64,000 bases of DNA, taken from positions 3,224,001-3,288,000 of the forward strand of contig NC_088708.1 of NCBI RefSeq assembly GCF_963576615.1, read 5' to 3'. A model generated the notes under the pieces. The model did not search any database. It saw only the letters and a program-made list of their open reading frames with translations, and was not told where the DNA came from. Source of the DNA: Watersipora subatra. Lineage: Eukaryota > Bryozoa > Gymnolaemata > Cheilostomatida > Watersiporidae. Shown piece by piece: positions 11,601 through 25,000 of the stretch. The position numbers and the translations under genes were made by a program. Numbering within the stretch: position 1 is the stretch's first letter; every line of letters begins with the position of its first letter.

Positions 11601-14600
11601 ATCCATAAAAATTTTACAGAACGCACACAAAAAACCCTATATGAGAGCAGTTTTAATTGTATTATTGTAACTTATACAAGCAAGGATAGTGCTAGAAAAA
11701 TTTCTCAAAAATCATCAAGAATGCTGTGTATCACCTTCCGTACGAATTATTGAATACATATCATGTGGTATGTAAACTTGTGCCAGGGGTAAGAAAGCAA
11801 AATATTACGATTATTGATTAAGATTTGATAATAAACTCTAAACAGCAGATCTATAAATAAAAGACTAAAGATTATTTAAAATTGAATATTAGGTTTGCGA
11901 TTCTGCTGAGAAAAAATAATGGTAGAAAAATGAAACTAATTTGAGCTATCTAGATCTATAACAAGAGCACCAATTACTGAGTGACTCAAAGTTCAACGTG
12001 ATGTCAGAGCTCTTTCCTGAAGATTATTTAAATTTGAAGATGGTTGATTTTGAATTTAACGAAGTTAGAGATTCTTCTCACGCATTGGGTGATCAGGTTT
12101 GGTGCTAATGGTACTACCCTTACCCATGGATAAACAGGTTCAACGAGTGAGCATAAAATAAAAACTATACGAAAAATATTTCCATGCAAATATAGATAAT
12201 AATATACATGTAGCTCACTAAACAAACAAATTATAGACATATAATACGTGACTAGAGCTTGTCAAGCAGATATTAAAAAAAGAAAAACACAAAATTACAA
12301 AAAGTTTAAATCGGCTGTTACATGCATATAGCCTTAGAAAATCCTGAGTTGAATTCCATGCAATGGAGTAGATATTTTCACATAAAGAAAGTGTAGAAGA
12401 ATTAGCAAGCATACTCGATATATGAGCAGTAAGAAGAAAGCTCGCGGCAAATCTCTTTTTTTTTTTAAAGTTTCAAGATAGTTCTAAACACGTCTGCTTC
12501 ACGCAGCGTCGATATAACAAATATAATAATAAAGAAAACATTTCAAATATCATTTCCAAATTGTAATCAGTCAAGTGACTATCGTCAAAATATTTCGTAA
12601 AACTGCAATAAGGCTAATAAAGCCAACCAAGAATTATTCTACACGATTCCGTAAGTAATTGGCTTCCCATAACTATCAAAATATTGATCTTAAGTAGAAG
12701 TAAATGTTTTAAAAGTCCAGAATTTATGGTAGTCGTCAAAATCAAAACTCTTCGTCGGTTCAACAACGTCTAGCACATTAAAACTTAATCATTATCATTA
12801 AATATGTGAATCCAGAACGGACAAAACCGAAACGTCTGTTTTCCGTTCCATTCTCAGCAGTAAACAATGTTGTCGAAATGGATTCGCTAGGTTTGCAACC
12901 ACTAGTAATATTCTGAAAACAGGCTTCGCACGATACGTTCACACCTTTCGTCCGAACATTATCAACACTAAACAACAAGAAAATCACCGTTTGGCCGTTA
13001 TGGGTGCTGAAATTTTGCCTCTGCACAGCAGAGGCTGCCTCATAGAACAATACGGCCCTGCTAGAGCGACACACCAACATGGAAAAATATATATTGATGC
13101 CTCAATCACTCAGTTTTCAATATGCCACTAATGATATAATCGCCTTTGATTTTTTTTATTTCCAAATCTTATTGTTTTTAATGCAAAACTTTATAGAGTA
13201 TTTATAATTTCGTAGAGTTTCGTTATAAACTCTTATTTTAAGAGGTTCACTGATTTACCTGACAGTTTGAATGTTTTGTTAGAGTCTGAAAGGTGATATC
13301 AATTCAGAGTAGTTGCTAAAGAAACAAGGTTTATGTCATGTCTTGTAATTCAGATGCTTTGATTTAGATTCCATATCTGACAGTATAATATTATTATTTT
13401 TAAAATAATTTGTAAATCTAAAAAGTTATCTTATGTGTTGTTTATATGGAAGTTGATAATAGTATGTTGCTTATAGGTGCAGTTCAGACGCCTTGCTTTT
13501 TTCATAAGACCTAAAATAGTTCATTATTCATTTTCAGCTCATTTTGGATAAAATGGTTTTGTTTGAAATATTTATTGGAAGCATCTTTGTTAGATTCTGC
13601 AATTAAAGTTATAGTGTGCCACTCAAATAAGCGATATTGCGAAAGTAAAGTGACAGTTTTTCTTTTATCAAACGTCAAATATTTAATTTTTTACTACCAG
13701 TTGAATTAAACAGTTTGAGAGTTAGAATACTACGTGCTGTAGTGCTTAAAATACATCTTATTCATCTGTCAGCTCCAAAATCAACTCAATGCTTGTTTGT
13801 CTTGTTTAGTTACCAGCTAGTGATAAAGGTACCAAGACTGGATGTAGTTAACAGGCTATCACTGGCTGCAAAAGAAATACATGTGCTGACCTTTCAAGTA
13901 ACTGCTTTTCAACCAGGCTGCCCTTTGTAGCTTATGAAGACCTCACAAAAGGAACTGTCACTTTATGCATTTATGGTTTTGTGAATTTTTCTAATTAATG
14001 TTCCTACAACCCATCTGCCAATCATGGTTTTTGCTCACAGCTGTGTTAAAGCGGGATAATTTGAGTTTTTGCATAATGGTTTAGGTTTAGTTCAGTAGAT
14101 TAAAAAAAGAAATTCTCGGGCTAACACGTTGAACGTGTGCTTATAGTATGTGCACATAATTGCACATATAAAGAGGGTTTATAGAGCGCATTTTATATTC
14201 AACAATTGTATACTGAAGGAGGAAGTTATCTTTGTCTGACCTTCCTCATGCTATTGTATTGCATGAAATTTCTCCTCATTCAACTAGCAAAGTAGACCTT
14301 ATGCTCTGTTGTTGTAGAGCCATACCGAGTGAGGGTCTCATTTCAGCCTATTCTATATTGTTTGCTCGATACTTGAAGTCAGCATCATGTAGCTGCCATG
14401 TAGCATGTGTCAATAGGTAAGTCACATCGCTTAGTTTACTTTTCTCAAGCCGCAAGTTCAGTGAGTGATTATCTATGGCATCCTCTTCTTAGTCATCTAA
14501 ACTGTCTATCTTCATATAACTCAAATCACCTGTGACTCTCTTTTTCTATTATGCTTTGTACGCTCTGCTGCTTGGGACTCTTTGTTGTTACCTCACCCAC

Positions 14601-15620
14601 CTTGGCTGCTCGAGTATGAATTTATAGGTATGCCAATTTGGTCACAAGCCCCAAGATTTATTAATAGAGCTGCTTTGTGGATATTATAACTGATTTGCTG
14701 GTCAATGGTGGAAATGTATTGAGAGTCCGATCGGCACAGACCCCCGCAGTGTACATCTCTTCACGCTTTTCTACTGACTTTATATCTGCTAAGTACATAG
14801 ACGCAGTCAATAGAAAGCTGAATGGACATGAACCAAATCCTGACATCTTATGCCTGTAGGAAGTAATCTTGTTTGCACACTCCCGGATCAGCCTGGCTAT
14901 TACAGCTCCCTGGCATCACTTGATCACTTTGTGTGCAGCCATTTACAGGGACACTTGTCCTGCGTATTGCCATCATCAAATGGTGCTTCTGCTCATTCGC
15001 TCTCTTGTCCTTTTTCACATGTACGGACCAAAATTGGCGAGATTATCTCGTACTGCCATGTTAGAATACTCGAGAGTAAGTCTAGACACTGACTCCTGGA
15101 TAGATTATGAGACAGGTTGGTAAAGTGACAATTTAGGCGTGCAGTTTGCAGCAGGCAGTGTCATTTGTCAGAGGAAACTATTGGAGGAGAGAAAACTAGC
15201 TTGCACGATTCTAGCATTACCGCATGCTTTCATGTACCGATTGCTTGTTTTGCTTGCTGACTTGTTCATAGACATGGTTCGTGTTCATACTTTCTGCTTC
15301 GCTAGTGCTTCACTTCATTACCTATTTTCACTCTACGCATTCGCCTTTTTCATGTTTTTGATACACTACCCTTTCATCCTAGTTCGATGCGTTTAACCTT
15401 GACCCATTCGCAACTCATCCGCACACTCCTACACAAGAAAACTGAGGCGGAGCCTATGTCTCTCATTAGTGGAAGATAGCGGTAACCTTTAATTACCTGT
15501 GCAAGTTATTAGTATCAGAGCCTGATCTTCCCATTTGCTTCTACTCCGCACGATTCGCCGACAGTTATGTGCATTGCTGTGCTTTGTGTCTTTAATATTT
15601 GTTATGACATTCGGGCAGCA
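11601..15620. other. Intergenic region upstream of MRTF, no gene recognised
   Basis: No recognisable protein is encoded. The minus-strand frame at 12778-13080 (100 codons) lies in a locally less AT-rich patch but matches nothing known to me. A cluster of short overlapping plus-strand frames at 14677-15396 also lacks domains, although that stretch has more balanced base composition than its surroundings. The last part may contain the MRTF promoter or non-coding first exons, but no specific site can be defended. Confidence 0.4.
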
Positions 15621-15689
15621 TAGCTTGGCATTGTTGGTTGTGCGGAGGATTCCAACATTTCCATTTCGGATACAAAAAAATTGTTTACG

Positions 15690-16065
15690 ATGGAGACAGA
15701 GGTGATCAGTAAGCCAACGACATCGCATATACCTACATTCGCTGAGTTTCTTGCAGAGCGAGAGAACTCAAGGCAAGTGCCATCACCAACGAGATCTGAC
15801 GCATCGAGCACTGACTCTAGCAACTGGCCATCCCTCTATGGGAAACCGGTTTCAGCAGACCCTGAAAAGGAAGCATTCCTAAGTCAATACATACATAGGA
15901 TTTATTGCCGTGACTGTCGGGAGCAAGAAAACATGGCTGCTGCGCGTGGATCCTTACCGACCACAAGCAGTGGAACAGGGTCTCCCGGCTCACAACCTGA
16001 CAGCCCTCCACAGTATCAAATGGACCAATTGTCTATCGCTGAACACATGAATGCAAACAAACAGG
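15690..16065 (+). CDS. MRTF: MRTF exon 1 (N-terminal region)
   Basis: It encodes residues 1-125 (METEVISKPTTSHIPTF...), rich in Ser, Pro and Thr with two Cys near CRDC. It ends in phase 1 before a GTAAG donor at 16066. It precedes the first RPEL motif; this part is poorly conserved in the family. Because it contains ATG after an in-frame stop, it is the likely translation start of at least one isoform. Confidence 0.8.
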
Positions 16066-19000
16066 GTAAGTTATAGTACTACTTCCGTAGTAAGAAGACA
16101 GCAATGATTTTGTCTATCGCTAGTCTTATCGCTATTTGGATATTCTTTTTAACATGTTTTTAAGAGTCTGTCATAATTGCTTTTGTCTCTAGGACTTTGC
16201 GCTGTAGTCAGACACCAGTTGTAAAATTGGCATCCTGGCAATTTGTCTTTAAAAATGGGTGCTGAGTTAGGCCCATTGCTGAAAGCCTCTCAGGTGTAAA
16301 CAGCTCTAGGAAATAACTTCTACAGGACTTATGGAGAAACATTATGTTCTCATTAATCAGTGATTTATAGTTTTGTGTGTTTTTGAATTCAAAAGGTGAC
16401 ATTTGTTTGGTGAGATAGTGCTTAGTTGAATTCAGTATAATTTATTAAGTACTGCTGTAAGGGATCTTGCATTCTATTGTCTGCTTTGTTCTGGTGAATC
16501 GGCAATTAGACGCAGACATGCTGCATTAGGGGATGCAGCATGAGCCATGCTTTGCTGCCTAATTATACACATTATACGTGGTGAGCTAATCAACAGCCAT
16601 CTATTCAACCATCATGGCCTTTTTTCTATGTTCCAGTTCTCAACAGAAAACTGATGGTGAGGAGGTCTGTGCCAGAACTGGTGGATGCTGGGATTTATCC
16701 TCGTAGGTATTTTTGTCCAGGCTTTTGTTGCAACAGCCCAAGGCATTTGCTTTCCTTTTCTCCAACTGTCTTTTAACAAAAAGTATCATCAACTTATTAC
16801 ACTATATTCTTTCCTGTTTGTGGCATTGGATGGAGGATTTAGTCAACTGGTATTAATTTAGCAACTGATTGGCATGCTATGTAAAATCCCTAAAATTAGT
16901 AGCTTGTTTTGAACATAATGACTGTTTTTGCTTTCTATGTTCACCTTCTAATAGTTTGTTACTAATTTCTTTGAGTATACCCTAAGTAAGTTTCACAGTT
17001 GAGAGATACCGCTGACACCTCTCCTATGCTTTTCTCTGTTTTAGCATCTCCATACGCCTTTGCTGGACAAAGAATACTTCTGGAGAGAGCCAAGGTATGT
17101 GAAATTTTAGTTTTAGGCAGACTGTACAAAAATCATCTCACTGCCAAGAGAGACTGCACACAGCAAGACATTTCTGTAAAGTTTCTCTAGTGTTTGTTTA
17201 TGTAGTTGGAGTTGTACTTCTCTGACATTGTTAAAAAAAATCACCAGCAAGGCGAATTAATATGCTGTTGTATAGCAGAATGTATGACAGGTTAAAGTCA
17301 TTATATCATGTCTGCCTAGCTAACTAACCCTAGTTTTGCATTATTTTAAGCAACTAAACATCTCTTAACAATGACATGTTATAGTTGGCACTGTGGCTGC
17401 CATTGGAAGAATAATATGAACACAAAAGGATTAAAAGTTAACCGAGTTTATCGTGTGTTTGCTGTCTCAGACTAGATTTCGATTCAACTGTTGTGATTTT
17501 ATTCAGTCGTCATTCTTTTCGAATAAAGAGAGGGGTGTGGCTCTATTTTTTCCAAATTCTATTTTGAACAAATTTGAAAGAGGATACTGTAGTTTGAGTA
17601 GTCTTTTTAGATTAGTAGCATTTCTTCTTTAGCTTGGTTTTGACAATGTTTTGGGAATGCGAATTTGCATGTTAACTGACTGCTTATTAAATGGTGAAAC
17701 CTCTAGAAGGTGCAATGTGCTGTTTTGAGTTCATAGATACATTATTATGGTACAAAGCTGCTTGCACAGGCTTAGGAGCAATAACGGTAGAGACATCACC
17801 CATACACTTGGTCATTCAAACTTCTATAGATATTCTAGGTTCTCTATAGATTGGTGGGCAGCAGGATAGCAGATAAAGTGAACTGTGCAGAACCCAGTGA
17901 CATCGCTGTAAATCTTCTCTAGATTAGGTCATGACCTTGCCTGAAATGCTTGGAGCTGGTGCTAGCTAATGGTAGTGTTTCATGCATTTCCAACAGTTCG
18001 AGTTATAACTCACCTAGCGCCACCTGTCTTACGGATTTTCTAAATAGTTACTAGAAAAATTTCATGACGAGCAGCTGGCTGGAGTAGATTCCACTAAGCA
18101 GTGGCATCTTGCAACACTAGCCGGCATATCAAGTGCCGGCTCAGCGATGTTGCGTATGTTCAAGCGCTAGGCACACTCTACTATTTATGCGCAAGCAGGT
18201 TTCTCATATCCATACATTTCACCATCGGATAATAGGCACTGCTGCTGCCTAATTGCATTCACCTAATCTGTTTGCATAGGAGAGCATCTACTTTGTAGGC
18301 AAGCCTAAGACAGCTCTGCCCTTCCCTCGCTCTAGCTCTGCAAATGTAATCAATGAATGTTGAATGTGATATTGATAGTTCATTATTAAATATTTGTGTG
18401 TAGTATATTTTACACTAAGTCTGTGTGTTTAACATTCAATTTTGATATCAAAGTCTCAAATGGCTTTTGTAGACCGGCGATATCCTCAAACACAAGATAG
18501 AGCGTAGGCCTGCCCGTGATTTTCTCGTTCAGCATCACATCTTGGATGGTAAGAGCATTGCTTCATTACCATTGCCCCTCACATTTTTTTGTCTGCAATT
18601 TATGGCAACCGCAAAGCGAGAGTGCACTATGAGCATCACTCATTTCTTATTGGCCAATTTGCTTATCTATTTCGTATGGGGAACTGATGACCTGAGGTCT
18701 TGGATGAGCCTCATATATTTGCTTATAGGATGGGCACTGCATGTAAGTCGGTCATGCATCGCTTTATACAGAGGCTGGCCACATTTGGGTTTACAGGTCG
18801 TGGATGTGGCTTAGGTTTGCTGGTGAATTCTCAGTTCGTGGATGTGGCTTAGGTTTGCTGGTGAGATGCTGGCTTATGTATGCTCAGTGTTGCCATGTGA
18901 TGTTCGCATCGAAGCCTAGTGGGTGAGACAGTGAGCACTACTACTCTACTTTGCAGACTCAAATGTCGACCCATCACTGCAGAGCATGCAAAGGAAACTC

Positions 19001-22000
19001 AAAAAGGCCAAACTGACAGACGAGTTGAATGAGAAACTAGAACACCGGCCTGGCCCTCTCGAGTTAGTCACACAGAGGATATTAGAGGTTGACGACCCGA
19101 TTAAAACTGCCCTTGAAGGTACTGAATGAACCAATGCCATTTTAAATCCAAGCATATAGTCATCGCACTCAAAACTGTCATTCTGTATAGATTATGGCCC
19201 TTAGGTTTAGGTTATCATTTAAAAACTGGGTATTATGTACTTTAAAGTGAATAATCAACTTGACCGTTAAATTCAAAACACTAGGAAAAGTATAAGCTGT
19301 CTGCTGAATTTGTTCAGTATGTGGCAGTTTTAGCTGGCTATATAGAACAGCTTGTCCTAGATGACTCATCTAATAGCCAGCTCAATGAGAAGGTATTAAT
19401 GTCAAATAGCAATAATACAGGGCTGATGAGCTTGTTTGCTGCCCTCTAGATTCCACCCCCCCCCCCCTCCCCTTCACAACATTAATGATCACCACTTTCA
19501 GCTTTCATTGACTCGCTAACTTATTTATGCTTTGGTTCCAATCTGTGATTGAAATTCGCCGCCCCTGCACAAGGGCTGTTTATCTCAGAATATATAGGCA
19601 GATGCTGGGTGTGTTAAGACCCTTTACTAGTAATAACAAATGGATCAGGTGAAATTTGTCCTTGAAGGAATGCTTTTTTATGCTTTGTAGAAGGCAAGCT
19701 ACAATTTCAGAAAGCGGAGGATGCGGTGGAGACATCGAGTGTGGTGAAACAGCCATATGTGGTGGAGAGTCCCAAGTCTGGTCAGTCTTCGCCTGATCCT
19801 TTGGACTTTGACGATTCTAACAGTATTACTAGTACTTGCACTAGTTTTAATGCATCACAAGTGCCAAGCCCACCAGATATTTCTCCGTTGCTTAACAAAC
19901 CGACCACATTAAGCAGGACTATTGGAGGTCAAACTATTAGCATACCTCTCACCTCTCAGCCATCACAACCATTCCGCCCTCCAGGACAATTTGTGTTGCC
20001 ATCTCCACAGCAGCCGTACCCTACATCTTCCCGGTCGCAGCAGCAAGGTGCAATCTCTAGTCGACCAAACCGTCGCAACTCTCGTCACTCTCGATCTAAG
20101 CAGCAAACAAAGCAGCGAGTTATAAAGTTTCACGAATATAAGGGACCTCCGACATCCAAAGCTTCCAACTCAGTTGGCACCTTTGTAACTACAACTGGGC
20201 CGATGCAAAGACTTGACGGTTTGACAGCTCATGAGATGAGAGTGCACCAGCAGAATCTCTACCTTCAATGTCAAATGGAAGTGGAGAGCAAGGCAAATGC
20301 TCCAACTCTTCTCCATTCTGTCAAAGCATCACCTGCGACACCGCTCTCACAGTCACAGGTATCTGACATTCATGAAATGCAGGAACCACCAACGCCTAAT
20401 CCAGATTTAGCCCGGAGCCGACCTGAGACACCAAGCTTTTCCATCAGATCTCCACCGACGACAATATCCAGTAACAGCCACTCTGTGCTGCATGTCTCTC
20501 GCTCTCTCTCGCACCTCGAGGACCTCAAAGTGGCCGACTTGAAGCAGGAACTGAAGCGGAGGGATTTGACCGTTTCTGGCTCTAAGCCGCAGCTCATTGA
20601 GCGGCTAAGAGAGCACCAGCTGAGGGAGCTCTCAGGTAACATTGCCTTTTGCGATCTCTTTCGCGTCTATGTCAGAATACAGGTTGATGTCGAATTACAG
20701 CCTAGGCGACTCAACGACCTTAAATTTATTTTCTTTTGGTGAATTTTTTTTTTGTATAGGTTGAGATATTTTTGGCCACAAATCAATTTTTACCGTTTTT
20801 GCGGTAATGTATTGTCGATAAGAATGTTCGCCGATGTGAACAAAAAGACTGCTTGGAAAAATTTTATTTTGCATTGCATGTTGTATGTTTTTATATTTAA
20901 AGGGTGGCATAAATAGTAATATATATAACGGTTCGGCTTACATCCAGACCGGGTTAGGATGTGTCGGTCGGAACATAACGCATTCGCAAGTTAACAACGA
21001 CCTGTATCCAGTGTTACTTCCTATTGGAGTTACCTTCTCTGTTTTGTTGTGCAGCGCTATTGCATTTCATGGATTTAATGCTCATCTCTACTACCATCTG
21101 AACAGATCACCTCAGCGATAGTATATCAAGCCTATAAGCTCACAGTTTTAAATGCAAACTTAGTCGTGACATGATGAGCAGCTCTCAGTTATGACCACTT
21201 ATGCACTTCCTCAAGTTTTCCAAGTACAATCAAACCTCTTCCACTAGACCCTATATGTATGAACTTTTAGACATGTAATGAAAATTTAAGCAAATATGTA
21301 TCTCAGATTATGTGCAATGTAAGTTAAAGTAAGCTATGCCACGCATTTTTATCACTCACTCAACCACCAGTCATGCGCAATGCCAAGACTACACTTCCAT
21401 TCACGTGTTTCTATGGTGAAACAATGATAAGAACCTTTTTATTGATTAATAATTTTGTTTTCACATGTATTTTACGTTTTTAAATTAAAATTTTGTTTTT
21501 ATCCTTTTCTCTGTTTCAATGCTTTATGTAGATACTATTTAGTATTTATTGTTGCTTATTGGCTCTGGAATTAGACAAAATCTCATGTATTCTTGCCAGA
21601 ATATATATATATATATAAATTAGAAAATTAAATAGTTCACTTATCTTTTGCGCAGGGCATTCCTAATTGAACCTCTGCCACTGCGCATGTTGCCATTAAA
21701 CAAGACTAGTAAAAGGGATGTCTCAAAAATACAGTGAAACCTTAAAGTTGATCGATCCATCCAGATATTAGTTTTATAAATCGCAATATATATAAATCAC
21801 ATATACATGTATATATACATATATATACATGTATATATATATATATATGCATATATACATGTATATATATATATATTGCAATTTATAAAACTAATATCTA
21901 GATGGATCGATCAACTTTAAGGTTTCACTGTATTTTTTGAGACATCCCTTTTACTATTCTTGTTTAATGGCAACATGCGCAGTGGCAGAGGTTCAATTAG

Positions 22001-25000
22001 GAATGCCCTGCGCACTGCCCTCGCGCATCTATGCCTTGAAAGTGTGTGATGTATTTATTATTGTCTCTAAACAGCAAGCATCCCATCGGTCAGCACGGCA
22101 AGCCCTGCGCCCAGCTCAGAATTGAGTTATTCGGCTGCAACACCAAGCGTTCAGAGCTTCTCTGATGAAGTAATAATGGCACCACCCAGTGTTGCCAGCA
22201 TAACTAGTGTATCTGGCTCTGTTCTCCCTCCAAACATTAGTTCTCCTCCTCAAACTCCCAGCTCACCAATGGAGGACCTTTTAAAATCTCCTTCAATAAA
22301 TCCGGGAATGGAAACTGATGAGTCTACGAGGTAAGCGGTGGCCATCTTGTACCGCATGTGGTTCAGGAGTGATGCTCCTAGTAAATTTACTCACCAAATC
22401 TTAGGTGGATAAACAAGAGCAAGTAGCTAAATAGGTGCCAATCTTTTCCAATATCTCTTGGAATGTATATCAGCACGAAACAATCGGTGCTGAGATGATG
22501 CAAGGAGCTCTGCTTTTTCTGCTCAATGCTCTAATTATGCGAAGAAGTGCAAAGCAAGCGCTTGCTTTGTGATCTCATTGCACCAGCTAGACAGCTAGAC
22601 ACCGACAACTTTTGTTAGGCGCAGCAGCTATGCGGTCTTTGTTTTAGGAATAGAGACATTGCCTCAATTAGTTGTGCAGCTCAACTGCGTTAATTTGCTT
22701 CTCACAGGCTCCCAGTCGGGTTTATTAATCATAAAGAAATTAGCTTTGAACTGTAGGCATAATTGCACTGTTTTTACTAATCGTTGCTCCTGTACAATCT
22801 AACTAACAAGAATCGTTTCGTAACAATGCCTAGGCCAGTTCCTTTTATTCAATATTTCCTTCATGCAGCTTATTGATTGTTTCTTCTTTAGCCAATCAAG
22901 TAAGACAACAGCAGACATGCATAAGACTGTGCGTGCACAGGCCAAACAGATAGAGGTACTCACGGTAAGTTGTCTCCATTCTGGCTTCCTCTATAGCATC
23001 TCACAACTTTCTAGCCTCCATATCCCTAGAACTTTATAATGCTCAGTACATTCTTTTCAGACTAGATAGCTTAGAATCCACTCGCTTTGTGCCCTTGATC
23101 ATTCCAAACCACGTGTAATTCTCAATTATCTCTTTCTGTATCATTTTAGAGGCAGTTGATGCAATTTCAACAGCAATATCCAATGGTGCATCAGCCATTG
23201 GCTACTACACCAACTCCTGCACCTCAACAGACAGTATCTTCGCAGCAGGAGCAGGTACCCTCAGTGACACAGCTCCAACAGGTGCCCTCCGCTGTTCTGC
23301 CTCAGATGCAAGAATTATTACAGCAGAGCAGTCAACAACAGGGTCAAGAATTTTCACAGCATATGCAGCAGCAGGCAACTCCTATAAATATACCGGACAA
23401 GCAAGTATATCTTGCAACACCAGATGGTAAAATGACGGCATACAAGGTGATACTTCATACAGGAAACGGTGTCCTGCAGCAGATGATACCAAAACTAGCT
23501 ACACCTGATCAAATTGCGCCGTGAGTTCTTAGAATATCTTCAAGTCACCACAATATAGGCTGCAATGTTTAACGGTCATGCCACTTACCAGAGATAAGAC
23601 ATTCCTTGAAATTTCTAAGTGCTAGTTAATTTTTAGTCCCAAGGTTCGTTGCTAAAATATCATTGGATTGTTTGGTTCTGAGAGTTCCAACAATATAAAA
23701 TAAACTTACCGTAAAACCACTATTTGAACACCACTTTTATTTGAACACCACCTCTAATAAAATGCTACTATAGGAAAAGGATGAAAAGTGCCACCCATTA
23801 ATTGAATGTCACCTCTATTAAACCGCCTCTTTGCCATTATTTATGGTTGATTTTTACGAACCCCTAACAAAAAGTGATCAGGAGAAGTGTCCATAAAATG
23901 ATACTAATAATGACTGAGTTACATCAGTTAATTTTTTATTTTGCTGTAGCGTTGCCATAGTTTTAGTGACGGCGTATCTGTTTGCTGTAGTGTTGTCATA
24001 GTTTTAGTGACGATGTACTTGTTTGCTGTAGTGTTGCCATAGTTTTAGTGACCGTGTACTTGTTTGCTGTAGTGTTGTCATAGTTTTAGTGACCGTGTAC
24101 TTGTTTGCTGTAGTGTTGTCATAGTTTTAGTGACGGCGTATCTGTTTGCTGTAGTGTTGTCATAGTTTTAGTGACGATGTACTTGTTTGCTGTAGTGTTG
24201 CCATAGTTTTAGTGACGGTGTACTTGTTTGCTGTAGTGTTGTCATAGTTTTAGTGACGATGTACTTGTTTGATGCAGTGTTGCCATAGTTTTAGTGACGA
24301 TGTATTTGTTTGCTGTAGTGTTGCCATAGTTTTAGTGACGGTGTATCTGTTTGCTGTAGTGTTGCCATAGTTTTAGTGACGATGTTCTTGTTTGCTGTAG
24401 TGTTACCATAGTTTTAGTGACTGTTTACCTGTTTGCTGTAGTGTTGCCATAGTTTTAGTGACGATGTACTTGTTTGCTGTAGTGTTGCCATAGTTTTAGT
24501 GACGATGTACTTGTTTGCTGTAGTGTTGCCATAGTTTTAGTGACGATGTACTTGTTTGCTGTAGTGTTGCCATAGTTTTAGTGACGATGTACTTGTTTGC
24601 TGTAGTGTTGCCATAGTTTTAGTGACGGTTTACCTGTTTGCTGTAGTGTTGCCATAGTTTTAGTGACGATGTACTTGTTTGCTGTAGTGTTACCATAGTT
24701 TTAGTGACGGTGTACCTGTTTGCTGTAGTGTTGCCATAGTTTTAGTGACGATGTACTTGTTTGCTGTAGTGTTGCCATAGTTTTAGTGACTGTTTACCTG
24801 TTTGCTGTAGTGTTGCCATAGTTTTAGTGACGATGTACTCGTTTGCTGTAGTGTTACCATAGTTTTAGTGACTGTTTACCTGTTTGCTGTAGTGTTGCCA
24901 TAGTTTTAGTGACGATGTACTTGTTTGCTGTAGTGTTGCCATAGTTTTAGTGACGATGTACTTGTTTGCTGTAGTGTTGCCATAGTTTTAGTGACGATGT

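Noticed and set aside
12778-13080. Minus-strand frame of 100 codons
   Set aside because: No domain, splice context or repeat similarity. Kept only as part of the intergenic description.
14677-15396. Cluster of overlapping plus-strand frames upstream of MRTF, possibly a pseudogene
   Set aside because: No recognisable protein family in any frame. Balanced base composition alone is not enough.
21937-22125. Upstream in-frame extension of MRTF exon 7
   Set aside because: The frame runs through the palindrome and is not the MRTF frame. The AAACAG acceptor at 22074 gives the correct phase.
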